Below, piece after piece: positions 56,025-64,000 of a stretch of DNA of 64,000 nt; position 1 is the first letter of the stretch, and every line of letters starts with the position of its first letter. Source of the stretch: Polaribacter vadi. Its GTDB lineage: Bacteria; Bacteroidota; Bacteroidia; Flavobacteriales; Flavobacteriaceae. The stretch is taken from NCBI RefSeq assembly GCF_001761365.1, contig NZ_CP017477.1, positions 1,510,501 through 1,574,500 of the forward strand, given 5' to 3'. The position numbers and the translations under genes are program-made. The notes beneath the pieces are model-generated. The model was not told the DNA's origin and made no database searches. It worked only from the letters and a program-made list of their open reading frames with translations.

Positions 56025-57704
56025 ATGAAAAACATATTTAAAATAAGTTTATTAGCCTTAACAGCTTTGTTATTCGCTAATTGTAATAGATCTAATTCTA
56101 ACAAATCTACATTAACTGGTTTAAATTTTAATGATCCAAAAAATGGTAATTTCATTAGAAATAATTCTTTTGATGGCCAAAAAACACCTCCAGGAATGAT
56201 TGGTGTTGAAGGAGGTTCTTTTACAATGGGGCAAGTGCAAGATGATGTTATGTTCGATTGGAATACAACTCCTAAAAAAATTCACGTGCGTTCTTTTTAT
56301 ATGGATGAAGCTGAAGTTTCTAACTCAGAATATCTTTTATATGCAGAATATACAAAGGATCTTTACAATCCATCAGAAGAAAATTATAGATACATTTATA
56401 ATTCGGTTTTGCCAGATACTTTGGTTTGGAGAAAAAGTTTAGGAAACACAGATATTTTATCTGAAAACTATTTTCGTCATCCAGCTTATGGAGATTATCC
56501 TGTTGTAGGCGTTAGTTGGTTACAAGCGAATGAATACTGTAAATGGAGAACCAATGTTGTGAACTTAAAAACGTTAATCGACAAAGGACATATTAAAAAT
56601 ATCTTTGAAATTGATTCTGTTAAAATTCCTTTTGATACAGAAGCGTTTTTAGCCAATAGTGATAAAGTTTTTAAAGGAGATTCTACTATATATAAAAGAG
56701 GTGTTGGTAGAGCTGTAAGAAAAAGAGGAGAACCAAGACCTGGTAGAGATGAGTTTCAAGGAGCTAGAAAAATTTCTAGATCAGATGGTATTTTAGTGCA
56801 AAGTTTTAGATTACCAACAGAAGCTGAGTGGGAATTTGCTGCCAAAGCAAATATCGAAAATAGAGAATACAACAACATTAGAGGTAGAAAAAAATATGCT
56901 TGGGATGGTAAATATTCTAGAGACAAAAGCAAAAGAAATAGAGGAGATCAGTTAGCAAACTTTAAACAAGGACCAGGACAATATAGTGGTTTATCTGGTT
57001 GGAGTTCTGATGGAGCTGATATTCCAAATAAAATAAAATCATATCCTCCAAATGCATTTGGTTTGTACGATATGTCTGGAAACGTTGCTGAATGGGTGGC
57101 AGATGTTTATAGACCTATTATTGATAGTGAAGCAAATGACTTTAATTATTTTAGAGGAAATATTTTCACTAAAAAAATGATTGATGAAGAAGGAAATGTT
57201 GTAATTGCTGCCAATGACCAAGCTGCAGAAGTAGATTATGATACGTTGCCAAATGGAAATATTGTTGCAAAACAATTACCAGGAACTATCAAATACATTC
57301 CTATTACGAAAGATGATACTACTTTAAGAAGAAACTTTATGGTTGCTGATAATACTGATATTGGTGATGGAGATGCAAACTCTTCTAGATTTTTTGAGGA
57401 TGATGAAGATAAAGTTGTACCAAGCATGTATAATTCACCAAAAGCACCTACTAAAGAAATCGATCCTGAAACAGGAGAAGAAATTTTAGTAAATGATGCA
57501 GCAAAAAGAACAACGCTTATCAGTAATAATACTCGCGTTTATAAAGGAGGTTCTTGGTCTGATAGAGAATATTGGTTAGATCCTGCTCAAAGAAGATATT
57601 TACCAGAATATATGGCTACCAATTATATTGGTTTTAGATGTGTATCTGATAAATTAGGACCAATGGGAACAGGAAAAAAATCTGCTAGAAATCCAAGCAG
57701 ATAA
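56025..57704 (+). CDS. gldJ: gliding motility/T9SS lipoprotein GldJ
   Basis: GldJ is an outer-membrane-associated lipoprotein needed for gliding and T9SS function. The 559-residue protein has a lipobox (LLFANC, Cys20) and an FGE-sulfatase/SUMF-like domain: MIGVEGGSFTMGQ, VVGVSWLQANEYCKWR, RLPTEAEWEFAAKA and FRCVSDKLG. The FGE catalytic Cys pair appears absent, as in other Gld proteins of this fold. It is next to porU and porV. Confidence 0.95.
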   Translation: MKNIFKISLLALTALLFANCNRSNSNKSTLTGLNFNDPKNGNFIRNNSFDGQKTPPGMIGVEGGSFTMGQVQDDVMFDWNTTPKKIHVRSFYMDEAEVSNSEYLLYAEYTKDLYNPSEENYRYIYNSVLPDTLVWRKSLGNTDILSENYFRHPAYGDYPVVGVSWLQANEYCKWRTNVVNLKTLIDKGHIKNIFEIDSVKIPFDTEAFLANSDKVFKGDSTIYKRGVGRAVRKRGEPRPGRDEFQGARKISRSDGILVQSFRLPTEAEWEFAAKANIENREYNNIRGRKKYAWDGKYSRDKSKRNRGDQLANFKQGPGQYSGLSGWSSDGADIPNKIKSYPPNAFGLYDMSGNVAEWVADVYRPIIDSEANDFNYFRGNIFTKKMIDEEGNVVIAANDQAAEVDYDTLPNGNIVAKQLPGTIKYIPITKDDTTLRRNFMVADNTDIGDGDANSSRFFEDDEDKVVPSMYNSPKAPTKEIDPETGEEILVNDAAKRTTLISNNTRVYKGGSWSDREYWLDPAQRRYLPEYMATNYIGFRCVSDKLGPMGTGKKSARNPSR

Positions 57705-57724
57705 TTAAACATATTTTAAAATTC

Positions 57725-57757
57725 AACCTCATTATTGTATGATAATGAGGTTTTTTT
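57725..57757 (+). terminator. gldJ terminator overlapping false murF starts
   Basis: AACCTCATTAT (57725-57735) pairs with ATAATGAGGTT (57742-57752) and a T-tract follows. ATG triplets at 57739 and 57745 fall inside it, so they are unlikely to start murF. Confidence 0.88.
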
Positions 57758-57768
57758 ATACACAAGAA

Positions 57769-59037
57769 ATGAATATCACAGGACTTTATCAACTGTACAC
57801 AAAACACTTTTTAGTAGATACTGATACAAGAAACATTCGCGAAAATACCTTGTTTTTTGCCTTAAAAGGCGAGAACTTTAATGGAAACGAATTTGCTGAA
57901 AAAGCTTTAGCCTTAGGAGCTTCTTTTGCTATTGTTGATGATAAAAATTATCAAACACAAGAAAATATGATTCTGGTTGATGATGTTTTGGAAACATTAC
58001 AAAAGTTAGCCAATTATCATAGAAAACAATTGACGATTCCTGTGATCGGTTTAACTGGTAGTAATGGAAAAACAACCACCAAAGAACTTATTAATGTTGT
58101 TTTGAGTAAAAAATACAATTGTTTAGCTACAAAAGGGAACCTAAACAACCATATTGGAGTTCCCTTAACTTTGTTATCTATAAAGCCTGAACATGAAATC
58201 GCCATTATTGAAATGGGTGCAAATCATCAAAAAGAAATTGAATTTTTATGTACTATTTGCGAACCCGATTTTGGTTACATCACCAATTTTGGAAAAGCAC
58301 ATTTAGAGGGTTTTGGCGGAATTGAAGGCGTTATCAAAGGAAAAAGTGAATTGTACACGTTTCTAGAAAAGCACCATAAAACTGTTTTCATAAATCCTAC
58401 TGATGCCATTCAGGTTGAAAAAACTAAAAATTTAAACACGATTGCTATTAGTAGTGATGAAATTCGCTTTTTAGAAGTAAATCCGTTTGTAAAAATTGAC
58501 TATAAAAATACAACTATTCAAAGTAATTTAATTGGGAATTATAACTACACAAATATTGCAATAGCCATTACCATTGGAGAATATTTTAAAGTATCAAAAG
58601 CTGATATGAAAGAAGCTATTGAAAGTTATACTCCAAAAAACAATCGCTCTCAAATCATTGAAACCAAAACGAATAAAATCCTTTTAGATGCTTATAATGC
58701 AAATCCTTCTAGCATGAAAGTTGCTTTAGAAAACTTTGCATCATTGATTCATAACAAAAAAGTAATCATTTTGGGAGATATGTTTGAACTTGGTAAAGAC
58801 AGTCAGCAGGAGCATCAAGAAATTGTGAATCTTGCCAACTCTTTGGGTTTTCAAAATCAATATTTTGTTGGCGAACATTTTTATCAAACAAAAACAGACT
58901 CTCAACAATTTAAAACATTCGACGATTTTGAAAGTTATATCAAAAAAAATCCTCTAGAAAACCAATACATATTGATTAAAGGCTCTAGAGGAATGCGTTT
59001 AGAAAGAATTTTAGAATCGTTAGACGTTGTTCGTTAG
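57769..59037 (+). CDS. murF: UDP-MurNAc-tripeptide--D-Ala-D-Ala ligase
   Basis: MurF adds D-Ala-D-Ala, made by Ddl, to the peptidoglycan precursor. The protein is 422 residues from the ATG at 57769 (MNITGLYQLYTKHF). It has the Mur ligase ATP site VIGLTGSNGKTTTKELI, EMGANHQKEIEFL and LDAYNANPSSMKVAL. The final residues LDVVR and stop lie in a 14-base tandem repeat, so the C-terminus may have been modified. Confidence 0.95.
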   Translation: MNITGLYQLYTKHFLVDTDTRNIRENTLFFALKGENFNGNEFAEKALALGASFAIVDDKNYQTQENMILVDDVLETLQKLANYHRKQLTIPVIGLTGSNGKTTTKELINVVLSKKYNCLATKGNLNNHIGVPLTLLSIKPEHEIAIIEMGANHQKEIEFLCTICEPDFGYITNFGKAHLEGFGGIEGVIKGKSELYTFLEKHHKTVFINPTDAIQVEKTKNLNTIAISSDEIRFLEVNPFVKIDYKNTTIQSNLIGNYNYTNIAIAITIGEYFKVSKADMKEAIESYTPKNNRSQIIETKTNKILLDAYNANPSSMKVALENFASLIHNKKVIILGDMFELGKDSQQEHQEIVNLANSLGFQNQYFVGEHFYQTKTDSQQFKTFDDFESYIKKNPLENQYILIKGSRGMRLERILESLDVVR

Positions 59038-59098
59038 ACGTTGTTCGTTAGTCGTTGTTCGTTTTCCGATAAACGATAGACGAAAAACGACAATCGAA
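59019..59098. repeat. 14-bp tandem repeat and hairpin at the murF end
   Basis: GTTAGACGTTGTTC occurs at 59019-59032 and 59033-59046, and a one-mismatch copy at 59047-59060. The first two span the murF stop codon. The following CGAAAAACGACAATCGA is imperfectly complementary to the repeat, so the block can fold as a bidirectional terminator between convergent genes. Confidence 0.85.
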
Positions 59099-59099
59099 A

Positions 59100-59951
59100 T
59101 TACTCCATCTTTTGGAGATGATATTCTAATAAATTATCAATAGGTCTTTGAATGATCCCTGTAACTTTTAAATTATTCTTTTTAGCTATTTTCTCCAAAC
59201 TTTCTCTAAAATAATAGGCAATGGAACCTATAAAATACAATGGAGTTTCTGCTGTTTTATTGAAAGGTAAAATTCTATATTTAAAAAATTCTTGGAATCC
59301 TTTTTTAATAATTCTTTTTATATATTTCTCCTCTTTAAAATCGAACATGAACTTAGCAAATGAAGCTAAATACATATTAGGATTTGGAGTTCTGTATAAG
59401 TTCTTTTTGATATAATCTGCTTCTAAATTAAACTCTTCATTAAATTTTTCAGCTATTGCTTTGGGCATTTTATTATAAAAATAATCTCTCAACAATACTT
59501 TACCAAAATAATTACCACTCGCTTCATCCATTAAGATATATCCTAAAGAAGCTGTTTTCATGTGTACATGTTCACCATCAAAATAACAGCTATTAGATCC
59601 AGTACCTAAAATACAAACCAAACCAGGTTCTTTTCCAGTGGCTGCATATACAGCTGCTAACATATCTTCAGCAACATTAATTTTAGCGTTTATAAATATT
59701 TTTTGTAAAACATCTTCAAGAATTTTTGTAGGTTTTGGAGTTCCACAACCTGCTCCATAAAAATAAATTTCAGTAACATCATCTTTGATCTTAATTAACT
59801 CAAACATATTTATAATTCGATTCTCAAGCTCATCTTCAGCAACCACAGCAGGGTTTAACCCTAAAGTTCTAACTCTAAATTCTTCTTTTTTATCACTATT
59901 TATAGCAATCCAATCTGCTTTTGTAGAGCCACCATCTGCAATTAAAATCAT
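59100..59951 (-). CDS. BadF/BcrA-type ATPase, putative N-acetylglucosamine kinase
   Basis: The 283-residue ASKHA-fold kinase starts MILIADGGSTKADWIAI (phosphate-1 motif) and has CILGTGSNSCYFDG (phosphate-2) and LGYILMDEASGNYFGK. This matches N-acetylglucosamine/glucosamine kinases of Bacteroidota, used in cell-wall recycling or chitin use. The exact sugar is inferred. Confidence 0.85.
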   Translation of the reverse strand: MILIADGGSTKADWIAINSDKKEEFRVRTLGLNPAVVAEDELENRIINMFELIKIKDDVTEIYFYGAGCGTPKPTKILEDVLQKIFINAKINVAEDMLAAVYAATGKEPGLVCILGTGSNSCYFDGEHVHMKTASLGYILMDEASGNYFGKVLLRDYFYNKMPKAIAEKFNEEFNLEADYIKKNLYRTPNPNMYLASFAKFMFDFKEEKYIKRIIKKGFQEFFKYRILPFNKTAETPLYFIGSIAYYFRESLEKIAKKNNLKVTGIIQRPIDNLLEYHLQKME

Positions 59952-60176
59952 AATGTTTATTTTTTATATAGTAAATATATTATAAGAAAATTGGGTATAC
60001 AACTATAATGTAAACTTCAATCGTTTTCGTTTGTAATTAAATTTAATTTATAGAGTTGAGTCCCTACAAAAGGCAAAAGACTGCTCGGATTTGAGAACCT
60101 AGAATCAAGACGTAATTCTTATTATTTATATCTAAAATATTTATAGATTAAAGATTAAAAAGTTAAAATTAACAAC

Positions 60177-60636
60177 GTCACACTGAGCTTGTCGAAGTGA
60201 GAGTTCAGTTAACTAAAAAGTCTTCGACAAGCTCAGACTGACATTCATTAGAATAATTGGAATTAGAATATATTTTATAGAAAGATTGATGTCTTATTTA
60301 TAAAACCTTATAAATATTAGAAATTTACATTGATATACTCATATTTTGACGATAAAACAGTTGCAATTAACAAGGTCACACTGAGCTTGTCGAAGTGAGA
60401 GTTCAATTAACTAAAAAGTCTTCGACAAGCTCAGACTGACATTCGTTAGAATAATTGGGTTTAGAATATATTTTATAGATAGTTTGATTCCCTATTTATT
60501 TTACCTCATAGACATTAAAATCACATTGATATACTCATATTTTGACGATAAAACAGTTAAAATTAACAAGGTCACACTGAGCTTGTCGAAGTGAAGATTT
60601 CATCGACTAAAAAGTCTTCGACAAGCTCAGACTGAC
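60177..60636. repeat. three-unit repeat with TGAGCTTGTCGAAG inverted arms
   Basis: Units at 60177-60242, 60375-60440 and 60571-60636 each pair GTCACACTGAGCTTGTCGAAG with CTTCGACAAGCTCAGACTGAC, 66 bp in all. The periods are 198 and 196 bases, and the spacers (ATTGATATACTCATATTTTG) are also repeated. The 59952-60711 gap holds no gene. TGAGCTTGTCGAAG repeats are, in my recollection, widespread in Flavobacteriaceae. Confidence 0.9.
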
Positions 60637-60711
60637 ATTCGTTAGAATTACTGGAATTAGAATATATTTAATAAATATGATTATCGTAAATTTGTTTAAA
60701 ATTAATAAAAA

Positions 60712-61452
60712 ATGTTTTTTTTTAAGAGTAAAGAAATCCCATTAAATGAATTTTTTCCTGAAGGATTCATCGATATACATTCGCATTTACTACCAGGTAT
60801 CGATGATGGTGCAAAAGATTTGAATGATTCTATCGCTTTGATTGAGAAAATGGCTTCTTATGGAATTAAAAACTTTATAACAACCCCTCATGTTTTAGGA
60901 GATCTATACCCTAATACTCCAGAAATCATCAAAGGGAAATTAGAGGAAGTTCAAAACGAACTCAAAAAAAGAAATCTAACAGACATCTCGATTACAGCTG
61001 CTGCAGAATATATGATGGACGAACAATTTTCTATTATTTTAGAAGAAGGAAATATTCTCACGTTAAAAGATAATTTGGTACTTGTAGAAATGTCTTATTT
61101 CAGTCCTCCAAACAATCTGTATGATATTCTATTTCAATTAGGATTAAAAGGATACAAACCTATTTTGGCACATCCAGAACGTTATAATAGCTATCATAAA
61201 AATTTTAAAGAATTTACAAAACTAAAAAGAGCAGGTTGCTTGTTTCAATTAAATCTACTCTCATTAACCAATAATTATGGACGAGAAGTTCAAAAAACAA
61301 GTGAGTACCTTCTAAAAGAAAATATGTATGATTTTGTAGGCACTGATACGCATCACCAAAATCACTTACAGCTATTAAAAACTATTGCTACAAAGAAAAA
61401 TTTTAGCAAAATTGAAAATTTACTTCATAACAATAAAAAATTTATTCAATAA
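60712..61452 (+). CDS. PHP-family tyrosine phosphatase (CpsB/CapC type)
   Basis: The 246-residue PHP protein has FIDIHSHLLPGIDDGAKD (HxH), FITTPHVLGD, ILAHPERY and FVGTDTHH, the metal-binding set of CpsB/CapC/YwqE phosphatases that dephosphorylate BY-kinases. A Wzc-like kinase lies 2 kb away on the other strand, so the two probably control surface polysaccharide synthesis together. The ATG at 60712 is near the start of an A/T leader with no clear Shine-Dalgarno, usual for this phylum. Confidence 0.9.
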   Translation: MFFFKSKEIPLNEFFPEGFIDIHSHLLPGIDDGAKDLNDSIALIEKMASYGIKNFITTPHVLGDLYPNTPEIIKGKLEEVQNELKKRNLTDISITAAAEYMMDEQFSIILEEGNILTLKDNLVLVEMSYFSPPNNLYDILFQLGLKGYKPILAHPERYNSYHKNFKEFTKLKRAGCLFQLNLLSLTNNYGREVQKTSEYLLKENMYDFVGTDTHHQNHLQLLKTIATKKNFSKIENLLHNNKKFIQ

Positions 61453-61951
61453 TTCTATAATTGCAACATCAAGGTGTGATAGTTTTTTTTCATAGAATGA
61501 TACTACATAATTGATGTTAACTTCTTATTAAACTTGGTAGAGTAAGGTTATACCCCCTCAGAAAGTCTTCGATAAAGCCTGTCTTGAGCAGAGACGAAAG
61601 GCTCAAACTGAAAAACGTTAAAATAACTGGATTTGGATTTATTTCAAATAAAATAATAGCAATTAAATAATTATTTATTAATATTAATAATTTAGGCTTG
61701 TCAGGTTGAGCGCAGTCGAAACCTATAGTTAGTAAACCCATAGTTCTCGACCGCGCTCGAACAGACAGTTTTAGGAAGTTTATACAGTGCATTCACTTAA
61801 TCAAAGTCATTGCGAGGTACGAAGCAATCTCATTGTTAGGGTTTCTAAACCAAAAGATTACTTCAATCGAACCTACTAAATCAAGTTCAGCATGCAACTT
61901 TCACAATGACGCCTGGTTGCCTTTGTTCTTCTTAAAGAAACAGCTTTAATA
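61453..61951. other. non-coding region with mixed repeat fragments
   Basis: This holds an imperfect inverted pair, GTTGAGCGCAGTCGAAAC and TTCTCGACCGCGCTCGAACA (about 61701-61766). AAAGTCTTCGATAAAGCCTG at about 61563 is related to the 60177 repeats. From 61800 on there is a partial copy of the 433-bp unit (GTCATTGCGAGGTACGAAGC and CTTTGTTCTTCTTAAAGAA). A 91-codon open frame across it is made of repeat sequence. Confidence 0.7.
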
Positions 61952-62910
61952 CTCGTCATTGCGAGTTTTTACGAAGCAATCTTATCGTCGGGCATTCTAA
62001 ATTTAGTAGGGATACTCCATCATAAGATTGTTTAAATCCTACCTTTTTCACAAATTCAAATAAAATTTTTTAAATCAAACATAAGACTTTTAGCTTATAA
62101 ACTAGTTCTCGATACTATTTTTTATCAAAAATCACTCGAACTGACATTGTTGATACTATTTTTATTTCAAAATTTAAAGTAAATCTAGATTTTTGTTGAG
62201 GCCTGTGCCGAACTAGATTCAGTATTCATCAATGGAAAAGAAAAGATGAGAAATAAAAAAAAATACCTATAGTATGTTGATGTAAAAACATTATTAGGCT
62301 TTTATACTAAAAGATTGCCATGTCGTTCCTCCTCGCAATGACATCTGACGACCTTTGTTGCTTTATAAAGAAGCAGCTTTAAAACTCGTCATTGCGAGTT
62401 TTTGCGAAGCAATCTTATCGTTGGGTATTCTAAATTTAGTAGGGATACTCCATCATAAGATTGTTTAAATCCTACCTTTTTCACAAATTCAATTTTTTTT
62501 TTTTAAAATCTAGCATAAGAATTTTAGCTTATAAATTAGTTCTCGATACTATTTTTTATCAAAAATCACTCGAACTGACATTGTTGAGACTATTTTTATT
62601 TCAAAATTTAAAGTAAATCTAGATTTTTGTTGAGGCCTGTGCTGAACTTGATTTAGTATTCATCAATGGAAAAGAAAAGATGAGAAATAGAAAAAAATAC
62701 CTATAGTATGTTGATGTAAGAACAGTACTAGGCTTTTGCTCTAAAAGATTGCCACGTCGTGCCTCCTCGCAATGACGTCTGGTTTCCTTTGTTCTTCATA
62801 AAGAAGCAGCTTTAATACTCGTCATTGCGAGTTTTTACGAAGCAATCTTATCGTTAGGTATTCTAAATTTAGTAGAGATGCTCCATTATAAGATTGCTTA
62901 AAAGTACTTA
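61952..62910. repeat. 433-bp tandem repeat, two full units and a partial third
   Basis: Unit 1 is 61952-62384 and unit 2 is 62385-62817, each exactly 433 bases and very similar throughout; a third begins at 62818 and fades near 62910. Each unit opens with CTCGTCATTGCGAGTTTT and ends with CTCCTCGCAATGAC followed by GAAGCAGCTTT, so the ends carry inverted CATTGCGAG sequences. No open reading frame of note. It lies between the phosphatase and the Wzc-like kinase. Confidence 0.92.
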
Positions 62911-63075
62911 CTGAATCAACTTCAGCATACATCTTTCGCAAAGAAATTTAGTCTCTGTTGGAACCAAAACCTCTTTTATATTCATAATGCTGTTTTTTAT
63001 AGTTAAGAACATATTTAGTTATAATCTAAAACCGACCTATTTTATTTTTCGTAGAAATTCAATTTTCATGAAACG

Positions 63076-63107
63076 GCAAGCGTCCAAAGAGCTTGCGGTC
63101 TGGACGC
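63076..63107. other. GC-rich element with two alternative hairpins
   Basis: In an otherwise AT-rich stretch, GCAAG (63076-63080) can pair with CTTGC (63092-63096), or GCGTCCA (63080-63086) with TGGACGC (63101-63107); the two exclude each other. The surrounding AAACGGCAAGCGTCC wording is familiar from flavobacterial intergenic repeats. The rest of 62911-63440 shows only scattered CCTCGCAATGAC fragments (63295). Confidence 0.5.
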
Positions 63108-63442
63108 GATAGTGGAATGGAAATTAGAATTTAAGAAAAATAAAAGTAAGTCTAGATTTTTTTGTTACTTTTTTCATCAATGGAAAAAAGTAAAGAGAAA
63201 TAAAAACAGCTATACGCCTTTATAAGGATGGAAAATCCAAGTATTCTCTTAATCAAAACTCGAAAAATAAACCTACAGATTGCCACGTCGTACCTCCTCG
63301 CAATGACGAATAAAAATAAAATACGGATTACTAAATCCTACTTCTTCACAATGACCTAAATAAAAAAATCTGAAAAAGTGTTTATAATTTTTTCAGACTT
63401 GTTTATTTGAACCTTTTAAAATTTAACTATTAATTTGGTATC

Positions 63443-63470
63443 AAAAAAAGATCCCGCTTTTCAGCGGGAT
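63443..63470 (-). terminator. terminator of the Wzc-like kinase gene
   Basis: ATCCCGCT (63451-63458) pairs with AGCGGGAT (63463-63470); on the minus strand a T7 tract follows. It lies 46 bases after the kinase stop. Confidence 0.85.
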
Positions 63471-63515
63471 TAATTTTGAATCATAGACTTCGCTATATTT
63501 CAAAAGTAAGTATCC

Positions 63516-64000
63516 TTAAAATATCTTTTTATACCAAGGTTTTTTAACCACATCTGTGTAGCCATAACCATAACCGTACCCATAACCATAACCCCTTGTC
63601 ATATCAGTATCATTTAGCACAATAGCCATATTTTGTAATTTCTTCTCATTATATAGGTTTTGCGCTACTTGCAACATTCTTTTGTCTAAGTAATTAGCTC
63701 TAGACACATAAATGGTCATATCTGCATATTTAGACACTAAAAAAGTATCGGTTACTAAATTTACAGGTGCTGTATCTACAATAATAAAATCATACTCCTT
63801 TTTTACTTGCTCAAACAACTGTTTGATTCTATCACCTAATAATAATTCAGCAGGATTTGGCGGAATGACTCCAGATGAAATAATATCCAACCCATTTATT
63901 TCAGGGATTGAAAACTTTATATCCTCAGCAGTTAAAGATTCGTTGGTAATATAATTGGTAATTCCTTTACGTTCTGGAATCCCTAAATATTCAGTTACTT
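63516..64000 (-). CDS. Wzc-type tyrosine kinase, C-terminal part (N-terminus beyond window)
   Basis: The frame is open to the right edge, giving 160 residues of a BY-kinase: LGIPERKGITNYITNESLT, SSGVIPPNPAELLLGDRI and Walker B-like YDFIIVDTAPVN. The C-terminus ends in alternating Gly-Tyr (about residues 143-154 of the visible part) before a basic tail, the tyrosine cluster that is autophosphorylated in Wzc/Ptk. It controls polysaccharide polymerisation and export at the inner membrane. The CpsB-type phosphatase at 60712 is the likely counterpart. Confidence 0.92.
   Translation of the reverse strand, partial: VTEYLGIPERKGITNYITNESLTAEDIKFSIPEINGLDIISSGVIPPNPAELLLGDRIKQLFEQVKKEYDFIIVDTAPVNLVTDTFLVSKYADMTIYVSRANYLDKRMLQVAQNLYNEKKLQNMAIVLNDTDMTRGYGYGYGYGYGYTDVVKKPWYKKIF

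Noticed and set aside
57739..57768. Upstream ATGs for murF
   Set aside because: They are inside the gldJ terminator stem; the ATG at 57769 begins the conserved N-terminus.
61517..61792. 91-codon minus-strand open frame
   Set aside because: It runs through CGACCGCGCTCGAA-type inverted repeats and has no protein-like composition or family.

Overview
The window is a very AT-rich chromosomal segment of a marine-type Flavobacteriaceae bacterium (phylum Bacteroidota; Polaribacter/Tenacibaculum-like by overall gene content, which is inference). The reasons are the type IX secretion/gliding genes porU, porV and gldJ, a TonB-dependent receptor with a CarboxypepD-like N-terminus, the one-chain SerB-SerA fusion, the PASTA-rluD-ddl-coaD neighbourhood, TAnnTTTG-type -7 promoter elements, and intergenic repeat families typical of this family. 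No rRNA, tRNA, prophage or CRISPR was found.

Layout. 1-8.0 kb: M14 carboxypeptidase (cut by the left edge), coaD and ddl on the minus strand, PASTA protein and rluD on the plus strand, then three minus-strand envelope genes (hydrolase lipoprotein, SH3 protein, DUF2914 membrane protein). 8.1-19.1 kb: yaaA, sdaA, DUF2853, dnaK, a metallophosphoesterase lipoprotein, an NDH-2 gene with two small partners, and a TonB-dependent receptor. 19.1-20.5 kb: a repeat array of about 170-bp units that contains a frameshifted GIY-YIG gene. 20.5-21.6 kb: DUF2141 and TPR proteins.

21.7-30.9 kb (minus strand): a kynurenine degradation operon in the order kynU, unknown, kmo, DUF1697, ridA-like aminomuconate deaminase, aminomuconate-semialdehyde dehydrogenase, small protein, SDR, 3-hydroxyanthranilate dioxygenase, ACMS decarboxylase. 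Together these take kynurenine through 3-hydroxyanthranilate to 2-aminomuconate and its deaminated product. Three 135-146 bp MITE-like elements sit in its gene junctions and have rewritten gene ends. The kmo reading frame lacks a start codon because of an apparent one-base loss in an A-run.

31.0-41.4 kb: two tandem NlpC/P60 lipoproteins (the second has lost its catalytic Cys), the SerB-SerA fusion, a UbiA-like membrane protein, gcvP, and an isolated TPR-HEPN protein. 41.4-49.9 kb: methyltransferase, YpdA-type reductase and FMN-binding glutamate-synthase-like protein, ketoacyl synthase III, truncated hemoglobin, and a tricorn-type protease. 49.9-59.1 kb: a small toxin-antitoxin module lying between the intact cdd 3' end and a decayed second copy of that 3' end, then porV, porU, gldJ and murF. 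59.1-64 kb: an N-acetylglucosamine-kinase-like gene, a CpsB/CapC-type phosphatase, about 2 kb of non-coding repeats including two exact-length 433-bp tandem units, and the C-terminal half of a Wzc-type tyrosine kinase cut by the right edge.

Recurring themes are dense intergenic repeats at convergent junctions and gene 3' ends, and three small genes or gene starts with likely single-event frameshifts (kmo, parE-like toxin, GIY-YIG). For two of these an assembly error in a homopolymer must be excluded.
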